Source: Auriscalpium vulgare (lineage: Eukaryota; Basidiomycota; Agaricomycetes; Russulales; Auriscalpiaceae). From it: DNA of 64,000 nucleotides. The stretch is from the NCBI GenBank assembly GCA_019915015.1, contig JAHBBC010000016.1:806001-870000 (forward strand). The letters are read 5' to 3'. Positions 11,620 through 23,022 of this stretch are shown piece by piece (position 1 is the first letter of the stretch; each line of letters begins with the position of its first letter). Made by a program: the position numbers and the translations under genes. The notes under the pieces were generated by a model. The model saw nothing but the letters and a program-made list of their open reading frames with translations, made no database searches and was not told the DNA's origin.

Positions 11620-13358
11620 CTACGCGTGCTTGCGCTGAAGATTCTTCGGCAACTCCTTGACAAATTTCAAGAACTCCCGACCCTGCATGTACGGGCGGAG
11701 CGGTTCCGGGATAATGAGCCCCTGCCCATCTTGTTCAATTTCAACAAATCTTCGGAAGGGTTAGAGCTTACCTCCTCTGTCTGGTAGTTCTCCACAAGGC
11801 AGCACAGGGCGCGCTCCGTGGCACACAACGTTCCATTGAGCATATGGACGTAGACTTTCCGCGCCTGCTCCTTGGCCTTAAGCCCACAACGAACCTCCAG
11901 CCTTCGGCTCTCTGAGGTATGCTCAGCAGGTGTAAAACCAGAGGATGCCCGCTACTCACGATAGTCTGTGCAATTCGAACACGACACGAGCTCCTTGTAC
12001 CCGCCCTGGAATGGGAACCACGCCTCCAGGTCGAATTTTTGCGCCGCCGCGAGATTCAATGCGCCTGAAACGATGGCCACAACGCGGTACGGGATGTTCA
12101 AGCTCTGATAGAACGCCTCCGAATTTTCAATCATCGTGTTGAACATCTCCCATGATTTTTCCGGCTCCGTGATGCAGAACTGCTCGACCTTCTCAAACTG
12201 GTGCACACGGAAGATGCCCCACATGTCGCGGCCAGCTGAGCCGGCCTCTTTCCGGAAGCACGTCGAGTAGCCAGCGTATTGAATGGGAAGTTGCTTTTCA
12301 GGTGACTCGAACCATTCATCCGAGTGGAACGCCGAGATTGGTTGCTCCGACGTGGCGATGAGATACTTCTCATCGTCTCCGCCGACGACCTGCAGAAAAC
12401 ACACACAGTCAACACGAGTCAACGGGATTGGTCGTAGAGTTACCTTGTACAACTCTTCGTCAAACTGATCAAGTTGCGCGGTCTTGGCCATTTGATCCTT
12501 GTTCATCATGAAAGGAGGCTGCAATTTCCTGTAGCCTCGATTCCTCAGGAAGTCAAGACCATACGAGATCAGGGCCTGATTGAGATCCACGCCGTCGTTT
12601 GTCAGGAAGTAACCTCTGTGCCCCGCAATTTTCGAGCCTAGACACCGCATGAACTGGTCAGAGCCCCACGGAATGAGCGTAGACATGAGAGACGTACCCC
12701 GCTCAAGATCAATGGCATCCAGCCGCAGTAGGACTTCATGATGTGCTAAGATGTTCGTTTTCTTCTCGACTTGAGCGTTTGGTCCGTCTGGATGCCAGAG
12801 CCGAAGCGTGGCATTATCATCCTGGGTGCACTCGTGAGCTTCCGTCGAGATGGTCATAGCACAGATGCACACCTCCGTCAGGCTCACGGGAACAGTCTTG
12901 TTTACGATGTTCCCCACTGTGCTCGCCTTTCGCCGCATCGTCTGCTCAAACTCACGCGACTCCTTCCTCTTCGCCTCGACCTGTAGGTCAATGGCCTTCT
13001 TCTCTGCAAGTAAATCTTCTGCGTCCTCCTTTGCCTAGTGCATAACATTACGATCAATAGCTGCGACCAACGCGTATCGGGCCATCGTACCTTCTTCTTT
13101 ACACCAATCTGCTTCTGCAAGGCATTGGACTGCTTGCCGAGTCTGTTTGCCTCAAAATCAACTGCGGACACGCGCAGTGTTCGTGAGAACCTGACCCCAG
13201 CATCCCATGGAGAGACACGCACTTTTCACCCAGTCGGCGTACATCTGGATGACCTCGTCCACGATCTCTACCGAGTGCCCTCGCTTGCGCTGCGACTCTC
13301 TGATCTCCTCGGCATTGCCTCCCTTGGAGTCGATAAATTGCAGTAGGTCAAGCGTCAT
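11620..13358 (-). CDS. SES1: seryl-tRNA synthetase, cytosolic
   Basis: Class II aminoacyl-tRNA synthetase charging tRNA-Ser. It starts MTLDLLQFIDSKGGNAEEIR, then the coiled-coil arm (QKQIGVKKK, EANRLGKQSNAL). The catalytic core includes RGYFLTNDGVDLNQALISYG, the TSEQP serine-site motif, motif 2 (TCFRKEAGSAGRDMWGIFRV) and motif 3 region (VSCSNCTDYRE). The end of the core is VENYQTEE. After an intron the last exon reads GLIIPEPLRPYMQGREFLK and ends NLQRKHA, with its stop at 11620-11622. No mitochondrial presequence is seen, so it is the cytosolic enzyme. Several introns of about 50 nt interrupt the gene, including those near 12390-12445 and 13035-13090. Confidence 0.93.
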
Positions 13359-13786
13359 ACTTGAAGATTGTCGTGCGATGTGATAGAGCAGAAGATGACT
13401 TCGTGGCCAGCAACGCGTTGCTACTTACTTTAGCTGAAAGCCCGAGTCAAATCTAGGCGATGAGGTAAGCTGGATCAGATCTGCTCGCGATCCCCTGCAA
13501 AAATGTATTATCTCTGCTCAAGCTCAGCGCTCAACTCAGGACCAGGGCGGTACAATCTTTCTTACGCTAGAAAATACTCAGAAAACCCTGAGTCCTATTG
13601 AGCGCCTCATCCGACGCAGAGGGTGGAGGGAAGTGCCGGGCCGCCGATGCGTTGCGGCGGAGTGCGGAGTGCGAAAAGCGCGTTTCGACGCCAGCATTTC
13701 TCGTCGCCGCGAGTCGCGTCCCTCGCCAGCTCCGTCTATACCCCGCACGCAAAGGCCTTCTTGTATATTCTACCTGTGCTTTCACG
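13359..13786. other. divergent promoter region, SerRS and acidic protein
   Basis: 428 bp between two head-to-head starts. A TATA-like TTGTATATTC lies at about 13761. No other element is recognised. Confidence 0.4.
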
Positions 13787-14543
13787 ATGTTCAAGCTCCT
13801 CAGGCGCATCTCTTCCTCAGTATACCCGCGCCCAGACCGGCCTTGGAGTGACGATGGTGCGCTTTTTCGCAAGTCGCCGACACGCGCTGACGGAGATATG
13901 ATATCTCTGTATAGCCACATCTAACGCGCCTACTATCGGGCGCAAGCGTGCACGAGATGACGACGACGAGGACATGCCCGATGTTGCAACCACGCGTAAA
14001 CGGCGCGGGCAGCTCGACCGGGAGGACTCCGCTGCGTCGGAGATCGGTGAGCTCGGCCCCAAGGGCAAGGAGACGGATCCGGCGGTGAAGGAGGTCACTC
14101 TGGGCGTCAAGGAGGTTGAGCTCGATGAGAAGAAGGAAGAAGGAGGCAAGTCAGGGGATGTGAAGGAGGAGCTGGCCGAAAAGGGCTCGGAGAAGGGGGA
14201 CGACGACGGGGCCGACGCGACGCCATCTGCGGCATCTGCGGGTGTCTCGGAGGAGAAGGAGGCGTCATCTGCGGGTGTCTCTGAGGAGAAGGAGGCGTCA
14301 TCGAAGGTCGAGCTGCCAGCTGCCGATGCAGAAGCCACGCCCGAGGAGCCAGTCGACACAAAGGACACCTCCGCAGTTGACGAGCCCCCGGCAGATCCGG
14401 CAGCCCTTCCGTCTTCATTGAAGACTCCCTCGACGTCGCAGGACCCTATTCCCACCCCCAATACTGACAAGCCAGAGTCAGAGGATGTTGAAGCCGTCGC
14501 TGAACACGACGATACCCAGGATGCCGTCGCGGACGAGGAGTGA
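13787..14543 (+). CDS. small acidic low-complexity protein, unknown function
   Basis: Two exons, 13787-13856 and 13915-14543, join exactly in frame to give about 232 aa. The N-terminus MFKLLRRISSSVYPRPDRP is basic and aromatic. A bipartite nuclear-signal-like segment GRKRARDDDDED...TRKRRGQ follows, then a long Glu/Lys/Asp/Ser/Pro-rich disordered tail. An 11-residue unit SAGVSEEKEAS is duplicated in tandem (DNA copies 14235-14267 and 14268-14300, one base different). No known domain is visible. The basic motif followed by an acidic tail could indicate a nuclear or chaperone-like protein, but that is a guess. The gene is divergent from the SerRS gene. Confidence 0.6.
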
Positions 14544-15276
14544 AGGGCGAGCTGACATACGGGGTCGGGGTCCGATCCGATACCAGCTATGCCCGTGCCC
14601 ATGCACGCAGTGAGGCAGCCAAGTGTCGAGGGTTGTACGACGGAGCGATATTTAATCTTTTCATATTTGTTGTTGCCCCACCCACAGTCTTTACTACTGC
14701 AAGGTACAGTACTTACCGCACTAATACTTTTCATCTCCTCAGTTCCCTGTAACATCTACTTTCCTTCTTGAATATCACGCATCATGCATCATATCGCAGA
14801 CCACTGTCCATATTGCAATCACCATGTGCTCGATCGAAGTGAGGTTGCGGCGGTTCACGTCGTCACGCGCGCGGCGGCAGTGCACGCCTGCTCTTCACCT
14901 TCTTGCATCCACGTTTCCTATCGGCTCAGCACTTCCGGTTCCAACGTCACCGCTGGACACTCTTACAAGTGAATAGGCATCTTGCTTGACCAGCGACAGT
15001 GCTTCTGTTGTGGCAGGATTTTTTATGGGGCGAGACCTTCATTTCTCATTCCCTTTGCCGGTGCTGCGGGCCCGCTGAGCACATTCTGCGCTGCGGTAGC
15101 CCCGCTTCCTCGTGTCTTGCACCCCGTCCTTACGCACGCTTGATGAAGTAGCGCTTGATGCGCTATGGAGCACGCTATGCACCTATATAACGAGCCTGCC
15201 CTGAGCCGCTCGGTCACCCCTGCTCTCCTCTCCTCGTCTTTCTGGTTCTGGGCCGGGTGGCGCAAATCCTTGTTTG
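14544..15276. other. intergenic, no gene seen
   Basis: 733 bp between two plus-strand genes. It must hold the promoter of the membrane-protein gene at 15277; a TATA-like CTATATAACG is at about 15183. Nothing else is recognised. Confidence 0.45.
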
Positions 15277-16831
15277 ATGGCGCACTTCTTTCCCTCCGGA
15301 TCCCGCCTCGATACAGAGCGCACGCCAGCCGCCCGCCTGAAGAGAGCTCCATCGCACCGCGCGACGAAGTCTAGCGACGCGCTCCTCATCTCCAGCGAGC
15401 ACTACTACGCCGGCCCATCACACATTAATTGGCTGAGCTCTGCCTCATCGAGCCGAACCGTCCCTGCACCTCCACGTTGCCCGCCCAACGCGCACGTTCT
15501 GGGCCGTTCGGCGTCCCTTTCCGTCCTCATGTCGAGCCCGCCGATGTACAGACATGCGTCGCTCGCGAGCAACCACTCCTTGCAGCTCGACGCCCCGCCA
15601 CCGCCTGCTGAGAGAAAGCCTGGCCCCCCACAGGTCAAGCCCCTCTCACCGATCTTCGAGAAAACACACCACCACATAGACGGCACATTCAGCGATATGC
15701 GGGAGGTTGAGCCTCAAACGCCTGCATCCTTTGGTACGTACGTTGTTATTAATGATGAGGGGCATTGCTCATTTTCGTCATGCTGCAGGCGACCATGCAT
15801 CGACATATTCGGCGTTCCTAAGACGCCCTTTGAGGCGCTCGATCTCTCAAGCGTCCACGAGCTCTCTTCGTACCGTCGGAACAGCCTCCATGGCCGCACC
15901 TACCCTGCCGCCCATCAACGTCTCCCCTCTCGACATCCGCGGGGCCCTCTGCCCGCCGGCCCACCGCTCCGGCCCTCAGCTCTTCTCGACGGTGTATGAG
16001 GACGCCAACTCCGAGCGCACTGGCAGCTTCGTCACTGCGCGCTCCGTATACGGAGACGAGCGCGAAGTGGGCACGGGTACAGGCACAACGCAGGGCGGCG
16101 GTGAGGGCTCCCGCACGCTGGCCTCTTCGACCGAGCTGCCGCCCACGCTGCCTGATACCCCCGGAGGCATGGCGCCCACGGAACCGGACTCCGACATCAC
16201 GTTCACCCAGGCCACTCCGCGTCCTCGCGTTCATGATCCGACGTCGACATGGACCTCCGACTCCTTCATCTGGCGGCGGTGGCGGAGGGGCCTCTCCTTC
16301 GGCAGCACGCGCCCCCGGTTCTCCCTCATCATTCCGTCGTACATGTTCAAGCGGCGTTCGCTTCCTGCCCTCCTCTTCTGGGCGGGTTTTGTGGCACCGT
16401 GGTGCTGGTTGATTGGCGGTTGGTTGGTTGCTGAGGGGAGGCAGGATGAGAAAGCAGGCGGGCCTCTCCTTCCGATATTCAAAGTTCATTTAGATCCGGC
16501 TGTCAAGGAGAGGCCGGGGCTTAATGAAAAGGGGAAGAAGAAAGCAGCCGGCAATGGTGCAACGACGATAGTCTCATCTCCGAGTCGGCGCGCTCGATGG
16601 TGGACCCAATGGAGACCTTCAAACAACACTGTCTCTGTTCAAGATCCTGACCCAGTTCAAGATCCTGAAACTTCATATCGGCTTAGGAGACGCGATACCG
16701 AGAAAGACCCGCCGTCTCAGACACGGGTCCAAAGCTGGGTTGTTCGCTGTCGTGTTGCTGCAGTCTCCAGCGGCGCGCTTCTTGTCGTCGCCTTTGTGGT
16801 TGCCGTTATCGTCGCGGGCAATTCCAAGTGA
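15277..16831 (+). CDS. serine-rich membrane protein with two C-terminal TM segments
   Basis: Two exons, 15277-15733 and 15789-16831, join in frame for about 499 aa. The first 330 residues are Ser/Pro/Thr-rich and probably disordered, with arginine-flanked phosphorylation-like stretches (FLRRPLRRSISQASTSSLR). A first hydrophobic segment, LPALLFWAGFVAPWCWLIGG, lies in the middle of the C-terminal half. A second, at the extreme C-terminus, reads SSGALLVVAFVVAVIVAGNS. Basic residues follow and precede these segments. Similar serine-rich two-TM proteins occur in other Agaricomycetes without known function. The ATG at 15277 is the first in frame. Near the middle a direct VQDPDPVQDPE repeat is present. 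Confidence 0.7.
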
Positions 16832-17144
16832 CGGACTGCCCCGTTTACTTATTTGTCGTAACTATACACGCTCTATTTGCTCATCGACAGGCTAAGTACA
16901 GCAGTACTGTACTGTGTACACGGACATGGCGCGGGACGGACGCTACGTAGATAGGCACTCATTGAAACCACTTTAACGATGGATAGTTCTGATAGATAGA
17001 TAGACTATTTAGACAGCTGGCGTGACTGGTATAAATCAAAGCAAATGGAATAATTATAAAGTATAGCAAGTAGTGACATGACGTACAGATACAGATCAGA
17101 GCTTCCAATGCAGCGATGGGGAACAAACAGAAAATATGCGTGAA
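16832..17144. other. convergent 3' intergenic with short GATA microsatellite
   Basis: Lies between two convergent genes. A short GATA-type repeat (GATAGATAGATAGAC) is at about 16992-17006. No gene is seen. Confidence 0.5.
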
Positions 17145-20100
17145 TCAGTCCGTGAGATCAAAGTAGGAGCGGAACATCGACTCCTGACGAAGCAACGAGT
17201 TGGCGATGACGGAATGCACATGGAGGAAGAGGCGAGGATAGCGACGTGTGAAGTAGGAGAGGTAGCCTTCCGGCATCGAACCAACGTGACGCTTCACATT
17301 GTCTGGCAGGTCTTGATAGTGATGTTTCTGCGATCGAACACGCGTTGCATTAGATACTCACACACGATCCAGAAATTCATGCACAAGCGACGCACCTTGT
17401 TCCGCAGTGCTCGAAGGAGGTCCTGAACGGATTTGCCATCGTACTTCCTGAACTTTCCCAAATTATCCACGAAAATCTTGTCCAATCTGGAAGCCCAGTC
17501 AGGCCCAACGACATTGATAGCCCCAGTCTCCAGCAAGACCAAGTTAGGATCCTTGGGATCGCGACACATGATCTCGAAGCGGTCCGACGCGTCCTGCAGG
17601 AACCCGAGCCGACGCCCGGCATCCCAAAAATATGGATGCATGAGACACTCCGTGGTATCAGGCCTGCACGGCAGGGCAGACACGGCCACGGTCAGACACG
17701 GCCACGCGCAGAATACACATGCAGCACATACCTGTCTGCGGCCTCCGGCGCCAACATCGCACCTATCAGATCGACTGCCTCCGAACCCTCCTCCCCCCAA
17801 CCCTCCAACACGTCCAGCGATCGGGCGTTCCGCATGATGTTGACCTCGCGCTCAAATCGATCGCCGAAAGGATGGCCTCCATTCGAGAGACAGTAATAGT
17901 AGAGGCAGCCCAGCGCGAAAATGTCCACAGACTTTGTCAAGCGTGTCGTTGGCTTGCCGCTGCCCGAGTGAACGCTTCCGGTCGCGGTGCCCACGCTATC
18001 GCGCGAAGACTGGGAATTGTCGTCGCCCGTCGTCTCGGAGAGGTTGACTTCTCCTCGAAGGATTTCAGGGGCCCGCCAGCCCACAGTCCCCACGCCCATC
18101 ATCCCGTTCGCTGTCGGCAGAAAGCTCGTCTGGTCAAGCTCGAGCTTCCTACATAATCCGAAATCAGAGATGAGCATCCGATGCCCTGACGACTCGCCCT
18201 TCTTCCCAGTGGAAATAAGGATGTTTTGAGGCTTGATGTCTCGATGAACGATCTTGAGCGCATGCAGATGCCGGAGACCAGAGGTGATCTGCCGTAATGC
18301 CTTTTTAGGGTTGAAGACGATAGCGATGTCGCGAAACTGGTCTGGCCGTTCGATGATGTCCGCGAGAGATGCGGGGCACAGCTCCAAGGCGATATACAAG
18401 AAATTTGCCTGTGCCTCTTGATAGTAGTACCGGATGACGTTTGGGTGATCATCCGCATCTTGTAGTAATGTAACTTCGCGAGCCGCCAGCGTGACGAAGT
18501 CCTGTAGAAGACGCTTTACCGCAACTGCACGCCCTTGTAATGATCCTTGATAGACCACAGTTCCATGCGATCCGAAGCCTGAAGCCAGATTAAATCAGTG
18601 AAGATAAACCAATTGAGTGGTTTCTTGGACCGACCGAGGATGGTGTCCGATACAATCAGCGATGGAGCAGACGAAGGTATCGGCGTGGGAGGCACAACCA
18701 GTGAAAAAGATGACTGAGGCAGCGGGGTCCCATTCCCATTGAGCACTTGCCATTCCCCTTCACTCCCATCAGCCTTGTCTTTTTCTCCTTCGCCCTCTTC
18801 AACGACAGCATCCTTCGCCAGTTTTTTCTTCTTTCCTCTCCGCCGTCGGCCATTTTTCCGCCGGCCGGGCGTGGCAGCCGCATCGTCCCTATCACTGTCA
18901 TCATCCCCTACTTCTTCCGTTGGCTCAGAGATGTCGACTTCCTTAGCTGGTGGCAATGGAGACGGGAATTCGGTGCTAGCAGGAGCGGGCGGAGGGTCGG
19001 GAGGTACGAGGGTCTGTGGAAGTACTGGCGTAGCAATTTCCTTCTGCTCGTCGGCAGAAATTGATAAGCCAGCTGGAGTGCTGTGAGCGTCGCTTGCAGA
19101 TGAAATCTGCTGAGAGGCAGGACTAGTCAACTGCAGTGCCTCTGTCGAGCGTGGCGGTGATGCAAGACTGGAGCGACGTCCAAACATCCAAATGGCGGCG
19201 CATGCAAGGAAAACCACGGACGCCAGGAGCCCAGCTGGGTATTTTGTACCATCACCCAAGAAAAAGGAATCTCCAGTGATGACCCAGGGCCAAGAGTGGC
19301 TAGCCGATTGATTCTGGCTGACCGGAATCGGGACTGCTTCGTGCTCGACGCCTGCATGTGTCTGCGAGTTTGTATTCGTGGGCGGCTGCGGTGGTGCTTG
19401 TGGGACAGCATCTAGCAGCCTCGCAAGGCGTGAGCGACTATCTGCTCGCAGGGGCCGAACTCCCACTGAACACCGGCGGTCCGTGCTTCCATTGCGGCAC
19501 ATCGCATTGATATCCCGCGTGTCACCCGCGGGAGGAGATTGGGGGTCCATGACACCGGGCGGGGCATCAATGCCGAGAGGCTCTTTGTCTGGGCCGCCAA
19601 AGACCACCAGCGGGAAGTGGTCTGGACTGAGGGCAAACAACGACCCGGTCTCCTGGACGAGGCCAACGTAGGCAGATTCCAGATTCGGAAAGCGATTCAG
19701 TTTAGCTGCGGTGGGCAAATCGAATGACGGCAAGACGTCGTGAAGGCGGGGACGTGGCTGCAGCAATACGAATGGCGCCTTCCGTCGTGCGCTGGTGACG
19801 ACATCGAAAACAGCCACACTAGGTCGCGTGAGCATACGGCACATATAGACACGTCAGTGTACTTACATGGGATTCGAAAACTGCTGCGCCCAGACGAAGG
19901 TGTTGTCGGGTATGGTTGCCGTCAGAGGAATATCCCCAGTCCGAGTTTTGAACGAGATGATTTCCCCGTTGGGAAGGGACTCAACGTAGACGTCGTCGAC
20001 AGTGCGCCGATACGACGCCTGCATGTCCGCGTCTTGATTGTTCGGCCCATATGTTGAGAAGGAGAGGTTCTGCACTGGGAGCCTGCGCGACGAGGGCGAG

Positions 20101-20899
20101 AGAGGGCGGGTATGGATGGATATATGATAGTCTTGTGCGTCCAATTGAGGTGTATCCAAGGAAAAGAGGATAGGAACTCACCAGTGCGTCCAATGAAAAT
20201 CTCTGTGGGGTATTCTTTGGGTGGCTTCGTCCCATCCAATTCGTCCAGATCCACATCCATCACATCATGTTCCATAAAGTCTTCAAACGGATCCCAAGGA
20301 CACTCTGAGTCGAGCGCAGCCTTCACTCTGCCTGTCTCCAGCTCCACCAGCAGCAAAGACGTCTTCTTCCTGCCCACAAACACCCTTCTATCTGTATCCC
20401 CAAAACTAAACGGCGACATGTCGACGAGCTGTGCCATGGAGAATGGCAGGCGCTGAAGCGGCTCGGAGGGCGAGGACGTGACATAGATGTCCCCAGATTG
20501 CGGCTCGATGATATAGGTCTCCTGCGTGTATGAGTCGTCTAGGTCTGGATCGTAGTCCGGGTGCCGCGTTGATACCAAAGGCTGCAAGAAATAGGGCTGC
20601 GACTGGCCGGACTGCGGATTGCCGTTGGGTGTAGGAACGGGGGCGGAAGGCATGGACCATAGCTTTTCCCCAGTCGTCCGGTCGAGAGCATGGAACTTCC
20701 CATCCACAGATGCAACCAGTACGACGTTGAGGAGTTCCAAATTGTCGTCGATGTGGTCTGTGCCTGCGCGCGGAGGCAGAAAGTGGTTTTCGACGGAGAG
20801 TCCTAGGTCGCGCCGGACGGCGATGGTTTCAGCCCATGTTGATACGAGTAGAAGAGACACCAAAAACAAGGAGATGTGAAGAAAGAAAGGCGGAGACAT
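17145..20899 (-). CDS. IRE1: ER stress sensor kinase/endoribonuclease IRE1
   Basis: Type I ER membrane protein of the unfolded-protein response. It has a signal peptide (LHISLFLVSLLLVSTWAE), a luminal beta-propeller-like domain with ASVDGKFHALDRTTGEKLW and the IEPQSGDIYVTS strand, and a TM helix (YPAGLLASVVFLACAAIWMF). A lysine/acidic linker (GRRKNGRRRRGKKKKL) follows, then the kinase: GFGSHGTVVYQG loop, VAVKRLL, HRDIKPQNILI, SDFGL, WRAPEIL. The RNase (KEN) domain contains KYDGKSVQDLLRALRNK, then KHHYQDLPDNVKRHVG and YFTRRYPRLFLHVHS. The Tyr, Arg and His used for RNA cleavage in characterised IRE1s are present. It ends RSYFDLTD at 17145. The intron at the kinase start (about 18585) joins TILG to FGSHGTV in frame. 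Its expected target, HAC1/XBP1-type mRNA, is not in the window. Its start lies 132 bp from that of JIP5. Confidence 0.95.
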
Positions 20900-21031
20900 G
20901 GAGGAGCATGCTCTCCGGGGAGCGGGTAGTAGTGAGTGCAGGAAGTGTTAACGAGCCGTGGGAATCTCTGACGATGCTCGAAACCCGGAAACCCCGGATA
21001 TTTATGCATAGCTTCCTACCACAGCCTGGAC
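20900..21031. promoter_or_regulatory. 132-bp bidirectional promoter between IRE1 and JIP5
   Basis: The two ATGs point away from each other with only 132 bp between them, so both 5' leaders and core promoters must share it. A GTTAACGAGCC stretch and an ATATTTATGC AT-rich box (about 20998) are visible. No known UPR element was recognised. Confidence 0.6.
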
Positions 21032-22616
21032 ATGCCGGACATCCCTGTCGGCTCCCAGATTTTTGATGTCGTCTTTCATCCTCACGAACCTATTGTGTAC
21101 ACTGGCTTGCTGACCGGCGACATCAAGGCCTTCGGCTACGATGACCAAGGCCAGCATCAAGCCAAGTTCACTCTTCGGCCCTCCAAACGTTCATGTCGCG
21201 GTCTTGCGATCAGCGAAGATGGATCGCAGCTGTGGGCCGTAGGAAAGGGGAAAAGTCTATAGTGCGCGGTCGTCCTCTCATCGTCGCCCCCGAGATGAGT
21301 TTATTAATCAGTCGGCATTTAGCACTATCGACGCCGGGACAGGCAAATTGACCGACTCTATTACGGCGGCCCATGAGTGAGTTACAACATGATGGATTTA
21401 GCAACTGTCGGGTGTATTGATAACACTAGTCACCGGACAGTTCACCTATAAACCGCATAAAACGTCTGATGCCGCATTTACTGTCGACCGGAGACGATGA
21501 AGGTGTCATAAAGGTGTCTTATGCATATGGTCGCGCAGTCGCGTATCTTATACTGACATTCCTCGCAGTTATGGGATCCGCGGAAGCCAGAGGCGATACG
21601 GGCGTATACCCAGCATTTCGATTTCATCTCGGATTTTATGTGGTTGGACGACAAAAAGCAACTTGTTGCGACTAGGTGCGCCTCTCTGGCCATGCTTCTT
21701 GACATTGGCCGACGTTATCGCAGTGGTGACGGCACGCTGTCTGTCATGGACGTGCGCGCTAAGAAGACGGAGCCTTTCGCTCAGTCCGAAGACCAAGAAG
21801 ATGAATTGTTATCTATACTCCCGATAAAAAGGTAGGTCACACTAAGTCGCAAACCTTTACTTTGGTTGCTTACGCAGGTCTCAGCGGCACCAAAGTGGTG
21901 ATAGGCACCCAGCTTGGGATCCTCTCCGTTTTCAATCGCGCAAAAGGGTGGGGCGACTGTGTCGATCGAATTCCAGGGTGAGTATCAGGTTTTGAGACAT
22001 TCACCGCTTCGACCGCTGACCCAGCCATAGCCATCCGCACTCTATCGACGCGCTCTGCGCTCTTCCCTCGTCGTATCCGTCGTCTCACAGCACCATCCTC
22101 ACCGGCTCTTCGGACGGCCTTCTGCGGGCTGTTGAACTCTTTCCTACCAAGCTCGTCGGCGTCATTGCTGACCACGGCGACTTCCCCATCGAGCGAATAG
22201 CCGTGGATCTCGGCGGCGAAGGCCGTTGGGTGGGCAGCGTTGGGCACGACGAAGTCCTGCGGATGACGGATCTTAAGGACGTGTTCGAGGATGAGGAGCC
22301 AGAAGAGGGAAACGACACAGGAGAGAGAGAGGAAGGCGTTGTGGATGAAGACAAGGATGAGGAGATGGAAAGCGACATGCCTGGCGACATCGATGGCGGG
22401 GAGCCCACCATATCTATTAGCAAGCGGCGTCTGGAAGTGGGCAGCGATGACGAGGAGACCACTAGTACGAAGGATGCGTCCGATGCGGAAGACTCAGACG
22501 TGCCGCAGACGAGGAAGAAAAAGCGGAAAAAAGAAAAGGATGCGCTGAGCGGCAAGGCGAAGAAGAAGGGCCGAAATCAAGTGGAAGCCGACCCGTCGTT
22601 CTTCTCCGGTTTATGA
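21032..22616 (+). CDS. JIP5: WD40 protein JIP5 (WDR55 homologue), ribosome biogenesis
   Basis: The N-terminus MPDIPVGSQIFDVVFHPHEP is followed by VYTGLLTGDIKAFGYD, then CRGLAISEDGSQLWAVGKGKS, AHDSPINRIKRL, LLSTGDDEGVIKLWD-type and SGDGTLSVMDVR blades. Later blades include VVIGTQLGILSVFNRAKGWG, HPHSIDALCALP and LTGSSDGLLRAVELFP. The exons join in frame across at least six introns, for example acceptors near 21297, 21438 and 21570. The C-terminus is the acidic then lysine-rich tail typical of JIP5 (TRKKKRKKEKDAL) and ends ADPSFFSGL. Yeast JIP5 and human WDR55 function in nucleolar pre-rRNA processing. The shared short promoter with IRE1 could couple ribosome production and ER stress control, but that is inference. 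Confidence 0.88.
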
Positions 22617-23022
22617 GCGGGTGTGCTCACAGGTACCCAGAGCATTTCGTCGACATCAGTCTACACGTCAACGTTCATTTATAGCAGCGCCGTCGACGCC
22701 CCACCGTAACATGCGAATCGATAATTACTGTAGTGCTAATGAACATTGAATTTCAGCGACCCTGGAGCGCACTGAATACAGTAGTATTACTGCCGCGTTG
22801 TGCCGAGGCTCAGGCTTGCCGCAGCGCACCGCACCTCACTAGGCCTCACTGCTTGCACTGTACATGTACAAGCTCATAGCAATCCAGTGTCATGCGCGCA
22901 TGCTATCCAGCATTGCACAGGTATGCTATTGGCCACGCCGTTATTAGCGCCAAGGTACATTGCATTGTCGCCTACCTTTATAACGTCCTACCAGCCCAGG
23001 TAGTTACTCATTTCTTTTCGCC
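22617..23022. other. intergenic, promoter of the 23-kb gene
   Basis: No gene seen. A TTTATAACG TATA-like box at about 22977 lies some 45 nt before the next ATG. Confidence 0.5.

Noticed and set aside
11124..11787. Two plus-strand ORFs of 111 codons between THR4 and SerRS
   Set aside because: One overlaps the last SerRS exon antisense and neither has conserved sequence.
13817..14755. 312-codon minus-strand Ser-rich ORF
   Set aside because: Antisense to the acidic protein gene; composition mirrors its Glu/Asp/Ser codons.
16978..17010. GATA microsatellite as regulatory site
   Set aside because: It lies between two convergent 3' ends and is a short simple repeat.
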